A DNA stretch of 64,000 nucleotides from Dehalobacter sp. CP (GCA_009910795.1 VMEE01000076.1:7309-71308); one strand, 5' to 3'. Shown: positions 16,867 to 25,446, counted from the first letter of the stretch. The notes: a model not told the origin generated them from the sequence alone. Program-made: numbers and translations.

Positions 16867-17931
16867 ATGAACATCTATCAAAAATTATTAGATGAGTTGA
16901 ATGCAGGGGCAAAGGCTGTAATGGTTACAGAGCTGGAAAAGGTCCCGGCGGAATATTCTGGAAATAATCAAGGCTATTGCAAAAAAGAATATTTTACCGA
17001 AGATTGTTTGCAGCAAAGCGGTCTTTATCCTTCTATGCAGCAGTCTTTGTTAAACGGGGAGCTGCAAATCATTGAAAGTCCTGAAGGAAAAATTGCGATT
17101 ATTGAACCTTTTTTCCCGCAGCCGTGCTTGTATGTTTTCGGAGGGGGGCATATTGCGAAACCTTTGACAGAGATGGCTGCAAAGCTGGGATTTTCTGTGA
17201 CCGTGGTTGATGACCGTCTTTCTTTTGCCAATAAGGAACGATTTCCGGATGCAGCAAGGGTAATTTGTGAAAGTTTTGACAGGTGTTTTGAATTGCTTAG
17301 TTTTAATGCTTATACCTATGTGGTCATCGTTACCAGAGGTCACCGGCATGATGCGCAATGTTTAAAAGCCGTAGCGCAAAGAAAATGGGCCTATGCCGGA
17401 ATGATAGGTTCCCGGAGACGGGTAAAAAGCTTAAAAGAACAGCTGTTAAGTGAAGGCTGCCCACGGGAAGTATTGGAAAAAGTAAACGCTCCGATTGGAC
17501 TGGAAATTGGCGCAATAACGCCTCAAGAAATCGCCCTCTCTATTCTGGCGCAAGTTGTTAGTTACCGCAGACTGGAGAACCCGGGAATGGGAAGAGAATC
17601 AGCTAAAATCAGTTGGACAGAATTTGACCGTGATGTCCTTGAAGAAATAAGCCGGGGAAAAAATGAGAGAAGAGCGATTGTAACAGTAATCTCCGCTAAA
17701 GGTTCCGTACCAAGGAAAGCCGGGGCAAAGATGCTGGTCTGGCCTGATGGGAAAATCTTAGGAAGTATAGGCGGTGGATGCAGTGAAGGTGCAGTTATAC
17801 AAACTGCGATTGATATCGCGCTAAACGGGGGATATAAAATCCAGAATATTGATCTGACAGGAACAATAGCGGAAGATGAAGGAATGGTCTGCGGCGGCAA
17901 GATGCAGGTCTTAATTGAATCTTTGTCTTAA
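16867..17931 (+). CDS. XdhC-type aldehyde oxidoreductase maturation factor with added CoxI-like domain
   Basis: A 354-residue XdhC relative. XdhC proteins bind molybdenum cofactor, help sulfurate it and insert it into hydroxylases. Here the NAD-fold domain (VFGGGHIAKPL, VTVVDDR, then GMIGSRRR) comes first. The XdhC/CoxI N-terminal-type module (AIVTVISAKGSVPRKAGAKM, GSIGGGCSEG, then EGMVCGG) follows at residues 235-354, so the order is reversed relative to standard XdhC. The ATG at 16867 has AAGGGGG upstream. It lies in the hydroxylase run 17 bp before the methyltransferase. I am confident of the family and less so of the exact step. Confidence 0.87.
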   Translation: MNIYQKLLDELNAGAKAVMVTELEKVPAEYSGNNQGYCKKEYFTEDCLQQSGLYPSMQQSLLNGELQIIESPEGKIAIIEPFFPQPCLYVFGGGHIAKPLTEMAAKLGFSVTVVDDRLSFANKERFPDAARVICESFDRCFELLSFNAYTYVVIVTRGHRHDAQCLKAVAQRKWAYAGMIGSRRRVKSLKEQLLSEGCPREVLEKVNAPIGLEIGAITPQEIALSILAQVVSYRRLENPGMGRESAKISWTEFDRDVLEEISRGKNERRAIVTVISAKGSVPRKAGAKMLVWPDGKILGSIGGGCSEGAVIQTAIDIALNGGYKIQNIDLTGTIAEDEGMVCGGKMQVLIESLS

Positions 17932-17947
17932 ATAAGGAGATGGAGAT

Positions 17948-18682
17948 ATGGACAAAGAGACAGGCCCTTTAAATAGTTACGAAAAGGAAACATTGAAGGA
18001 ACTTACAGGCGAAACCATGAGGCCGGGAGGGTTTGAAATAACCAAAGAAGCGGTTTCATTTTGCGGATTTCCAAGAGGGGCCAATATTTTGGATGTCGGT
18101 TGTGGTTCGGGAGCTACGGTCAGGTATTTGATTGAAAATTACGGGATGAATGTTCTGGGTATCGACTGTTCTCAAGTAATGATTGAAAAGGGTCAAAAGG
18201 CGTATCCGGGTTTACCTGTCCTGCAGGGAAGAGCTGAAGATCTGCCTGTCAGTGACGGCGAGATTGATGGGTTACTGATGGAGTGCAGTTTGTCTTTAAT
18301 GGAGGATATTGACCTTGTACTGTCGGAGTGTTATCGGGTTTTAAGCGATTCAGGCAGGCTGATCATCAGCGATCTCTATTTTAAAAATAAGCCGGTTTCC
18401 ACAGAAGGAATAGATTCGATTCATTCCTACTACACGGGTGCAAGTACTAAGGAGACCTTACTGGCAAAACTGGAAGCCCATAATTTTGAGGTTGAGTTAT
18501 GGCAGGATAAATCAGCCTGGCTTTATCAAATGGTTGTTGACAGTATTATTAAGTTTGGCTCGCTTGACAACTTGTGGTATTGTATCTTGCCAGTTGCTAA
18601 AGATCAAAATATTACAAGGGAACAAATTAAGCAATGGAAGCTTGGATATTTTTTATCTATTGCTAAAAAGGTAAACCGCTAA
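17948..18682 (+). CDS. trsM: SAM-dependent methyltransferase (TrsM / DVU_1556-like)
   Basis: A 244-residue class I methyltransferase with motif I ILDVGCGSGATVRYL, motif II acidic VLGIDCS and post-motif GRAEDLPVSDGEID. It resembles UbiE/Methyltransf_11 enzymes. In several bacteria a methyltransferase like this sits beside an aldehyde oxidoreductase and a radical SAM protein; I recall the names TrsM and TrsS for the pair. The methyl acceptor is unknown. Spacing to the XdhC gene is 16 bp with an AAGGAGA site, so the two are co-transcribed. Symbol assignment is from memory and should be treated as tentative. Confidence 0.75.
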   Translation: MDKETGPLNSYEKETLKELTGETMRPGGFEITKEAVSFCGFPRGANILDVGCGSGATVRYLIENYGMNVLGIDCSQVMIEKGQKAYPGLPVLQGRAEDLPVSDGEIDGLLMECSLSLMEDIDLVLSECYRVLSDSGRLIISDLYFKNKPVSTEGIDSIHSYYTGASTKETLLAKLEAHNFEVELWQDKSAWLYQMVVDSIIKFGSLDNLWYCILPVAKDQNITREQIKQWKLGYFLSIAKKVNR

Positions 18683-18738
18683 GGTCACTATAGGCCGCTT
18701 AACCACAAATTTTTTTTAAATTTGTAAGGAGCATTAAT

Positions 18739-19563
18739 ATGGAAAATATACTTGAGATGTATCTGAAAATTATTCCTTCTCTTCAAGAAATCATGGATGA
18801 AGATTTTAGTGTTGTTCTGGGGGATACGAAAGAAATTCTGAAATATGTGCCTAGTAAAAAATTTGATCTGAAGTTCTCCGAAGGAGCCAGTTATGCTGGT
18901 GATCAAAATCATCCGATCCATAAGGTTATTGCAGAAAACAAACAATTGGTTTTTTTCCCGGAAAGCTCCGGCTGTTTGTTTAAGGTAATCATTACTCCAA
19001 TACATGATGAAAACGGGAAGGTTATCGGCGCTATTAACATAGGAAGAGACTTAGAATCACAAAGTCAAATTGATCAGTCGGCAGAAAGTTTATATTCTGC
19101 AATTCAGGAAGTTAACGCAAGTATCCAGGAAATTGCGAAGGCTTTCAATGAATTATCTGAAACAATTGACAATGTTAATAAAGATACCAAGTCTTCTGAG
19201 ATTAAAATAACGAAAACGAACTCTCTTATCAGTTCTATACAGGATATTGCATCTCAGTCGAATCTACTGGCGATTAATGCCGCGATTGAGGCGGCACATG
19301 CAGGAGATAAAGGCAGAGGTTTTTCAGTCGTTGCCGAAGAAGTGAAGAAACTGTCTTTAATAAGTAGTAAATCTGCTAAAGAGGCTGTTGAGACTATCAA
19401 AGAGATAAAGCAATCCATTGAGAATATTGTAAGCAAAATAGATAACATTGCTGACATAGCAACTAGGCATGTTGCTTCAACTAGTGAGGTTAGTTCTACT
19501 CTTGGTGAGATTACTGCCGCATCGGAAAAACTTGTTAATCTTTCGAGACAGTCCATAAAATAG
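18739..19563 (+). CDS. Short soluble methyl-accepting chemotaxis-type signalling protein
   Basis: A 274-residue protein with no membrane segment. Residues 1-105 form a PAS/GAF-like sensor ([21 protein letters not shown]). The rest is a compact MCP signalling hairpin with the conserved tip [30 protein letters not shown]. It lies between the methyltransferase and the radical SAM gene. It probably senses a small molecule or redox state in the cytoplasm and signals to CheA, or acts locally as a sensor. A dead relative lies at 5192-5389. Whether it belongs functionally to the hydroxylase system is unknown. Confidence 0.88.
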   Translation: MENILEMYLKIIPSLQEIMDEDFSVVLGDTKEILKYVPSKKFDLKFSEGASYAGDQNHPIHKVIAENKQLVFFPESSGCLFKVIITPIHDENGKVIGAINIGRDLESQSQIDQSAESLYSAIQEVNASIQEIAKAFNELSETIDNVNKDTKSSEIKITKTNSLISSIQDIASQSNLLAINAAIEAAHAGDKGRGFSVVAEEVKKLSLISSKSAKEAVETIKEIKQSIENIVSKIDNIADIATRHVASTSEVSSTLGEITAASEKLVNLSRQSIK

Positions 19564-19636
19564 GTGTGCTCTAAAAACAGGGCCTCGAGTCTCCCAAAGA
19601 TTCAATTACCACCGGGAACATAATGGAGGTATCTTA

Positions 19637-21022
19637 ATGAATCAACCAGAAAACGTACTCCAAGTGACTGAAAGTGTTTGTCCGGTATGTTTGGAAAAAA
19701 TACCTGCAAGGTATATTCTAGACGGCGGGGGAATTTATCTGAAAAAGACCTGTCGTCTTCATGGGGATTTTTCAACGGCTGTTTGGCGCGGCAGCGGTGA
19801 GCTGAGTTATAGCGCCTGGACTAAAGAGAGAGCCTGTGCTCATCCCCAGGTGTGCCTGACGGAAGTAAATCAGGGTTGTCCTTACGATTGCGGTCTGTGT
19901 GCGCAGCATCAACAGCAAACCTGTTGCGTTTTGCTGGAAGTGACCGAGAGGTGCAATTTGAATTGTAATTTCTGTTTCGCCGGCAGTGGGGTGTCTTGTA
20001 CGGATCCATCCTTTGAGACGATCAAAGCGTGGCTGGAAAGGCTTGTCGTTCTGGGCAAACCGTTTATACACCTTTCGGGGGGGGAACCGACGGTACGCAA
20101 AGATCTCCCGGAAATCATCAGCCTGGCCAGAGAGATGGGCTTTCCTTATATCCAGTTAAACACCAACGGACTTCGTTTAGGGCTGGAGCCGGAATACGTC
20201 AAAGAGCTTAAGGCAGCAGGCTTGTCAGCTGTTTTTATGCAATTTGACGGGACGAGGAATGAAATCTACCGACAGCTCAGAGGCCGCAATCTTATGGCGG
20301 TTAAAGCAAGCGCCATTGATAACTGCGGGAAAAATAATCTGGGTATTGTACTCGTACCTACGGTAGTGCCGGGGGTAAATGCAGACAATATCGGAGAGAT
20401 CGTTCAGTTTGCCTTAGCGAGAATCCCCGCAGTCAGAGGCATTCATTTTCAGCCGGTGAGCTATTTCGGAAGATACCCGGCAGCCCCGCTGGACGAACAG
20501 AGAATCACATTGCCTGAGGTTATAAGGAATATTGAGATACAGACAAATGGCCTCTTCAAAGCCGAAAACTTCAGACCATCGGGTTGTGACCACGCGCGCT
20601 GCGGCTTTCATGGAGATTTTGTCTTGTCTCCCGATGGCAGCATCCATCCTTTGAGCAAGAAAAGTGAGCCGGCATCCTGTTGCAGCAAACCGGGCCGGCA
20701 TTCAGCGGTGGAATTAAATAGAAATTTTGTGGCTCGACGGTGGACGAGAAATGAAAACGAAAACAGCTGCCGTCAAACAGCTACGAATCTCGGTATGGAA
20801 GATATGGATCATTTTCTTTCCAGGATTCGCACCCACGGGTTTACGATTACCGGAATGGCCTTTCAGGACTGCTGGACCTTGGACCTCGAACGACTGCAGG
20901 AATGCAGTCTGCATGTGTTCAGTCCGGATGGGAGGATTATTCCCTTCTGCGCATATAATCTAACAAATATTCAAGGAGAAGCGCTTTATCGCAAGCCGGG
21001 GCAGCTATCTCAAATACGTTAG
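19637..21022 (+). CDS. trsS: Radical SAM protein TrsS-like
   Basis: A 461-residue radical SAM enzyme. An N-terminal zinc-ribbon-like part (CPVC, then CRLHGDF) is followed by C81-x3-C-x2-C (GCPYDCGLC) and then the radical SAM site C106-x3-C-x2-C (CNLNCNFC). The glycine-rich SAM-binding motif LSGGEPTV follows. The C-terminal half has more cysteines (GCDHARCGFHG, ASCCSK). I recall that many TrsS proteins are selenoproteins; here every position reads as cysteine and there is no in-frame TGA. The reaction is unknown. The site GGAGG precedes the ATG. Context points to a role with the molybdenum hydroxylase. Confidence 0.82.
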   Translation: MNQPENVLQVTESVCPVCLEKIPARYILDGGGIYLKKTCRLHGDFSTAVWRGSGELSYSAWTKERACAHPQVCLTEVNQGCPYDCGLCAQHQQQTCCVLLEVTERCNLNCNFCFAGSGVSCTDPSFETIKAWLERLVVLGKPFIHLSGGEPTVRKDLPEIISLAREMGFPYIQLNTNGLRLGLEPEYVKELKAAGLSAVFMQFDGTRNEIYRQLRGRNLMAVKASAIDNCGKNNLGIVLVPTVVPGVNADNIGEIVQFALARIPAVRGIHFQPVSYFGRYPAAPLDEQRITLPEVIRNIEIQTNGLFKAENFRPSGCDHARCGFHGDFVLSPDGSIHPLSKKSEPASCCSKPGRHSAVELNRNFVARRWTRNENENSCRQTATNLGMEDMDHFLSRIRTHGFTITGMAFQDCWTLDLERLQECSLHVFSPDGRIIPFCAYNLTNIQGEALYRKPGQLSQIR

Positions 21023-21187
21023 TATGCAATGTTGAAGGAGACCTTCGGCGATTGTAATAAATATCCATCCGCTGTGTAAGACCAGGCGCTTCCTGCTCAG
21101 TACTCTAAATATCTTTTATGAAGGAATTCTTGAGAACTATTGGCTAGGGTCGAGCTCTAATAAACTAATTTCATATTTGTGAAAGAA

Positions 21188-21256
21188 TTCTTATTTATAT
21201 TAACCGATGATGAAGGATGTATTTTGGGTGTAACAGGAGACAAAATTATAAAGTAA
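21188..21256 (+). pseudogene. Possible remnant of a sigma-54 activator sensor domain
   Basis: Within the 250-bp gap between the radical SAM and MoeA-like genes, one frame reads FLFILTDDEGCILGVTGDKIIK and a stop. The LTD-x-EG-x-IL pattern resembles the end of the sensor domain in AcoR-like activators. There is no start codon or continuation. The rest of the gap shows nothing I recognise. Confidence 0.35.
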
Positions 21257-21272
21257 ATTAGGGGGATAAAAC

Positions 21273-22295
21273 ATGAAGATGATACCTGTAGAAAACGCTG
21301 TTGGTATGGTACTCGTTCATGATATGACGGAAATCATTCCGGGCAAATATAAAGGCGCTGCGTTTAAAAAAGGGCATATCATAAAAAAAGAAGATATTCC
21401 CCATTTATTAGACATGGGAAAAGAACACATATTTGTTCTAGAGAATAGAGACGGCGAAATTCATGAAGATGAAGCCGCCGGCAGGATAGCAAGAGCAGCG
21501 GCGGGCCAGGGAATAGGGCTTACTGAACCAAACGAGGGGAAAGTAAACCTTTTGGCAAAATGTAAGGGACTTCTTAAAGTAAATGAAGGGGCATTATTCG
21601 AGATTAATTCTATGGAAGGAATTGTTCTTTCGACACTTCATTCTAACAGGTTAGTTGATGTCAATACGGTTGTCGCCGGTGCAAAAATAATACCTTTAAC
21701 AATAGGAGAAAAAAAAATAATATCCATGGAAAAGATTTGTTCGGAGAATAATCCGGTTATTCAGGTAATGCCTTTACTTAAATTAAAAGCCGGTCTTGTG
21801 ACAACCGGGAACGAATTATATTATAAAAGAATTCCAGATAAATCCGGCCCGGTCTTCGTTGAGAAGTTTAGAGAATTGGGATCTGAAGTGATCAAACAGA
21901 TTTTTTCCAAAGATGATCCCAATATGATAGCAGAATCTATCAAGGCATTAATAAAAGCGGGAGCTGATATTGTTCTGGTTACAGGAGGGATGTCAGTTGA
22001 CCCTGATGATGTGACCCCAACCGGAGTCAAAAAGGCCGGAGCGCAAATATTGTCATATGGCGCCCCCACGATGCCGGGAGCTATGTTCCTGCTTTCATAT
22101 ATAAAGAATATTCCTGTATTAGGGCTACCGGCATGCGTGATGTATAACAAAAGAACAATTTTTGACCTTGTGATTCCGAGATTGGCGGCGGGAGAAAGAA
22201 TTGAAAGAAGAGATGTTATCAGGTTTGCTCACGGAGGATTATGTTTAGGCTGTAAAGATTGCAGATACCCGAATTGTGGATTTGGCAATGGGTAA
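21273..22295 (+). CDS. MoeA-like molybdopterin-binding protein with C-terminal cysteine motif
   Basis: A 340-residue protein with the MoaB/MoeA molybdopterin-binding fold (GLVTTGNELYY, VLVTGGMSVDPDDVTP, PGAMFLL, LGLPAC). MoeA inserts molybdate into adenylated molybdopterin. This one is shorter than normal MoeA (about 400 residues) and has a different N-terminal domain. It ends in a four-cysteine tail, CLGCKDCRYPNC, possibly a metal or Fe-S site. A GGGGGA site precedes the ATG. I infer a dedicated molybdenum-insertion or cofactor-carrying protein for the neighbouring hydroxylase. No general moa or moe genes are in the window. Confidence 0.82.
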   Translation: MKMIPVENAVGMVLVHDMTEIIPGKYKGAAFKKGHIIKKEDIPHLLDMGKEHIFVLENRDGEIHEDEAAGRIARAAAGQGIGLTEPNEGKVNLLAKCKGLLKVNEGALFEINSMEGIVLSTLHSNRLVDVNTVVAGAKIIPLTIGEKKIISMEKICSENNPVIQVMPLLKLKAGLVTTGNELYYKRIPDKSGPVFVEKFRELGSEVIKQIFSKDDPNMIAESIKALIKAGADIVLVTGGMSVDPDDVTPTGVKKAGAQILSYGAPTMPGAMFLLSYIKNIPVLGLPACVMYNKRTIFDLVIPRLAAGERIERRDVIRFAHGGLCLGCKDCRYPNCGFGNG

Positions 22296-22382
22296 AGGCA
22301 CAAGAAATACGGAGGGATCATGATTTTGAATTCGGAAGCAGGGATTAAACCTGGATACTGGTAAAATGATAAGGAGTTAATC

Positions 22383-23684
22383 ATGAGGGTGACACCGCTT
22401 GAAGACTGGATTGTTGGGAAATCCGACATTAAGGAAAGGAATTCGAAGATGCTGGAGGAGTACCAGCTGAACAAGGTAAGAGAGACCTTGTATTATGTTA
22501 AGAAAAATGGCCGGTTTTACGGCCAAAGACTAAGCAATATTACTGAAGATAAAATTAATACTCTTGATGATATTAAAAACATTCCCTTTACACATCCCTA
22601 TCACATAAGGCAAAATTCGTTGGACTTCTTGTGCCTACCTCAGAAAGAGATAGTAAGAATAGTTTCAATAAAGAGTTCAGGAACAAGCGGAGAAGAAAAA
22701 AGAATCTACTTTTCAGAACAGGATTTAAACCTTACCGTTGATTTTTTTAAAGTTGGAATGAGTTGTTTAATAGATCAAAACGACAGGGTTATGGTGCTTC
22801 TTCCAGGCAATACCTACGGCAGTATAGGGGACTTGCTGAAAAGAGCGCTGGAAATGTCCAAAGTGCCATGCTTTATCCACGGCGTTATGGTTGATCCCGA
22901 ACAAACGGCCAAAAAAATCATAGAAAATGATATCACTTGTCTTGTTGGAATTCCGATGCAGGTATCCCACTTAAGCAAGTTGAAAGGTGATGTATTTAAA
23001 AGCAGAATCAAGAAAGTCCTTTTAAGCACAGATTATGTTCCGGATGTTTTAATTCACGAATTGACACATCAATATGGGTGCAAGATCTTTACCCATTATG
23101 GAATGACAGAGATGGGTTATGGTGGAGGTGTGGAATGCGAAGCCCTGGATGGGTATCATATGAGGGAGGCAGATTTGTATTTTGAGATTGTAAACCCTGA
23201 TACAGGCGAAGCAGTCCAGGACGGACAATTAGGAGAAGTGGTGTTTACAACCCTTACGAGGAATGCAATGCCTTTAATAAGATACCGGACAGGTGATATG
23301 GCTTCCTTCTCTTCACCCCCCTGTGACTGCGGAACTTTTTTAAAAACAATGAAAAAAGTTTTGGGGAGAATGGATAATAAGGTCACCATCGGCGAGAATA
23401 AGTTTTTATTTTTGAGAGAATTGGATGAAACAATATTGAAATTTAAAGAAGTTTTGGATTATAAAGCCTGTATTACGGATGAAAACCTTCTCAAAATTGA
23501 AATAAGATCAGAAAGTAAATCGATCAAAAAGGATATCGAGCAGAGTATTCAAACCTTACTGGATGAAAAGCTTGGGTGCAAAATGAATTTTACTCTTATT
23601 GTCAGTCCTCACAGCATACCGGAAAAAATAATCAACAGTATGGTAAAAAGAAAGATTATCGATTATAGGGGAGCTGGAATATGA
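22383..23684 (+). CDS. AMP-dependent CoA ligase-like protein (DVU_1553-like)
   Basis: A 433-residue adenylate-forming enzyme of the phenylacetate-CoA ligase type. The phosphate loop is SSGTSGEEKR, with the core motif FTHYGMTEMGYGGG, the ribose-binding RYRTGDMA and a C-terminal PaaK-type domain. Phenylacetate-CoA ligases activate aryl or alkyl acids with ATP and CoA. It overlaps the following nucleotidyltransferase gene by four bases, so the two are coupled. It could activate the acid product of the hydroxylase for degradation, or an acid used to build a cofactor. Its tight link to cofactor genes makes me keep both options. Confidence 0.85.
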   Translation: MRVTPLEDWIVGKSDIKERNSKMLEEYQLNKVRETLYYVKKNGRFYGQRLSNITEDKINTLDDIKNIPFTHPYHIRQNSLDFLCLPQKEIVRIVSIKSSGTSGEEKRIYFSEQDLNLTVDFFKVGMSCLIDQNDRVMVLLPGNTYGSIGDLLKRALEMSKVPCFIHGVMVDPEQTAKKIIENDITCLVGIPMQVSHLSKLKGDVFKSRIKKVLLSTDYVPDVLIHELTHQYGCKIFTHYGMTEMGYGGGVECEALDGYHMREADLYFEIVNPDTGEAVQDGQLGEVVFTTLTRNAMPLIRYRTGDMASFSSPPCDCGTFLKTMKKVLGRMDNKVTIGENKFLFLRELDETILKFKEVLDYKACITDENLLKIEIRSESKSIKKDIEQSIQTLLDEKLGCKMNFTLIVSPHSIPEKIINSMVKRKIIDYRGAGI

Positions 23685-24787
23685 AAAATACCAGCATAGC
23701 AGCTATTATTGCTGCCGGCGGCTACTCCTCAAGAATGGGGAGTTTTAAGCCGTTTCTGAAATTTGGGAAAAAATCAGCAATCGAAATGCTTATTGATACA
23801 TATAAAGGCTGTGGCATAGATAATATCATCGTTGTAACCGGTTACAAAGGAAGTGAAGTCGCAGAAAAGCTGAGGGAGTCAGGTGCGACATGCCTGCAAA
23901 ACGAAAACTATTCGGAAGGAATGTTTACTTCGGTCATAAAGGGAGTTAAAGCTTTGGATACGCGTGTTTCAGCTTTTTTTATGCAGCCGGTGGATATTCC
24001 TCTTGTAAAGAAGCATACGATCGAGCTACTGAAAAAAAAGTATCTGGAAGGCGGTAAAGGTATCATCTACCCTGATTTTTGCGGCAGGGTGGGACATCCC
24101 CCGCTGATACACTGTAAGTACCGAGAGGTGATTTTAAGGAGTAACGGGGAAGGCGGGCTGAAGAAAATTTTAAAAGAATATTCTTCTGATTCAATTTATG
24201 TACACGTATTTGACAAGACAGTACTTATGGATATGGATACAAAAGAAGACTATGAAAAACTGCTTGGATATTTTAATGCCGGTGCACCCGATGGGGAAGA
24301 GTGTTCCAGCATTTTGGATATATATAAAGTACCGGAAAACATTATAAGACATTGCAGGAAAGTTTCAGAGGTGTCTGTTGAAATTTCTCGCAGTTTGAAT
24401 AACGCAGGATACGAGCTTAATGAATGTGCCTTGAAGGCCGCGGCGATGCTCCATGATATTGCCAAAAAGGAAGAAAACCATGCCCGGGTAGGAGGAAAGA
24501 TTTTGCAAGAGATTGGGTATGGGAAGGTAGGTTCTATCATAGGCAGTCATACCGATATTGAAGTAGATGGTCAAGGGAGAATCACAGAAAGTGAAATCCT
24601 ATATCTCGCCGATAAACTTGTTAGAGAAGATAAAGTAATATCTATTGAGGAAAGATTCAAGCAGTCCCTAAATAAATATCAAGATAACCCTGAAGTATTG
24701 AGAAAGATAGAAAATAGAAGGGATGCCGCTTATAAAATAATAAAAAAAATTGAGGCAGTGACAGGCAGAGGTTTTAACTATGGATAA
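23681..24787 (+). CDS. Molybdopterin nucleotidyltransferase-like protein fused to an HD domain (DVU_1551-like)
   Basis: A 368-residue fusion. Residues 1-195 form a MobA/MocA-type nucleotidyltransferase (AAGGYSSRMGSFKPFLKF, QPVDIPLV). Residues 210-365 form an HD-type domain (AAAMLHDIAKKEENH, IIGSHTDIEV). MocA-type enzymes join CMP to molybdopterin to make the cytosine dinucleotide form used by this hydroxylase class. The HD half could hydrolyse a phosphate ester or nucleotide as editing or recycling. Its start overlaps the previous gene (ATGA), and its end overlaps the phosphatase gene by eight bases, so all three are translated as a unit. Confidence 0.85.
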   Translation: MKNTSIAAIIAAGGYSSRMGSFKPFLKFGKKSAIEMLIDTYKGCGIDNIIVVTGYKGSEVAEKLRESGATCLQNENYSEGMFTSVIKGVKALDTRVSAFFMQPVDIPLVKKHTIELLKKKYLEGGKGIIYPDFCGRVGHPPLIHCKYREVILRSNGEGGLKKILKEYSSDSIYVHVFDKTVLMDMDTKEDYEKLLGYFNAGAPDGEECSSILDIYKVPENIIRHCRKVSEVSVEISRSLNNAGYELNECALKAAAMLHDIAKKEENHARVGGKILQEIGYGKVGSIIGSHTDIEVDGQGRITESEILYLADKLVREDKVISIEERFKQSLNKYQDNPEVLRKIENRRDAAYKIIKKIEAVTGRGFNYG

Positions 24788-25382
24788 AAAAATATTCCTG
24801 GTTAGACATGGACAAATTGATTATGGCAGTGAAAAACGGTATATAGGGATAACTGATTTGCCCCTAAGTAATGCCGGCATTAGACAAGCTACAAGGCTTC
24901 AGGAGTATTTCTCAAGGATAGAGATTGAAAAGGCTTATACCAGTCCGTTAAAAAGATGTCTGCAGACGGCGGAGATCCTTCTTGAGGGTAGTAATACTCA
25001 AAAAGTCATACTTGATGACTTGAAGGAAATCAATATGGGGGAATGGGAAAACCAGACAATCGATTATATAAAGGACCATTTTCGCGAATTGTACGAAAAA
25101 AGGGGAGTAAGTATTGATGAATTTATTCCACCGGGAGGAGAAAGCTTTGAACAGTTGCAAAAAAGGGTTATACCTGCCTTTGAATTCATCGCCCAAAATA
25201 ATACAGGGAATACCCTCATTATCAGCCATGCCGGAGTAAATAGGGTGATATTAAGTAAACTTTTCGATTTTCCTTTGAAGGAACTATTCAAAATAAGTCA
25301 GCCTTATGGCTGCATAAATGAGCTTAGTTGGGATATAGCATCCCGCAGATGGCAGTGGGATCAAAAAAATACGAAGAGTTAA
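24780..25382 (+). CDS. Histidine phosphatase (CobC/phosphoglycerate mutase-like)
   Basis: A 200-residue branch of the histidine phosphatase superfamily with the catalytic RHG (FLVRHGQIDYG), an arginine in TSPLKRCLQTAE, a glutamate in MGEWE and the second histidine in IISHAGVNR. Similar enzymes include alpha-ribazole phosphatase. It starts eight bases inside the end of the nucleotidyltransferase-HD gene and is the last gene of the run. A terminator follows. The substrate may be a phosphorylated intermediate of the dinucleotide cofactor, but a cobamide role for the dehalogenase cannot be excluded. Confidence 0.83.
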   Translation: MDKKIFLVRHGQIDYGSEKRYIGITDLPLSNAGIRQATRLQEYFSRIEIEKAYTSPLKRCLQTAEILLEGSNTQKVILDDLKEINMGEWENQTIDYIKDHFRELYEKRGVSIDEFIPPGGESFEQLQKRVIPAFEFIAQNNTGNTLIISHAGVNRVILSKLFDFPLKELFKISQPYGCINELSWDIASRRWQWDQKNTKS

Positions 25383-25405
25383 TGAAATAAAAAGTACTTC
25401 TTTGA

Positions 25406-25446
25406 AACTTGTAATCCTCAATATTGGCGGATTTACAGGTTTTTTT
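25406..25446 (+). terminator. Terminator at the end of the hydroxylase run
   Basis: AACTTGTAATCC (25406-25417) pairs with GGATTTACAGGTT (25429-25441), with one G-U pair and one bulge, followed by a T run to 25446. It closes the same-strand run that began at rdhA. Confidence 0.65.
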
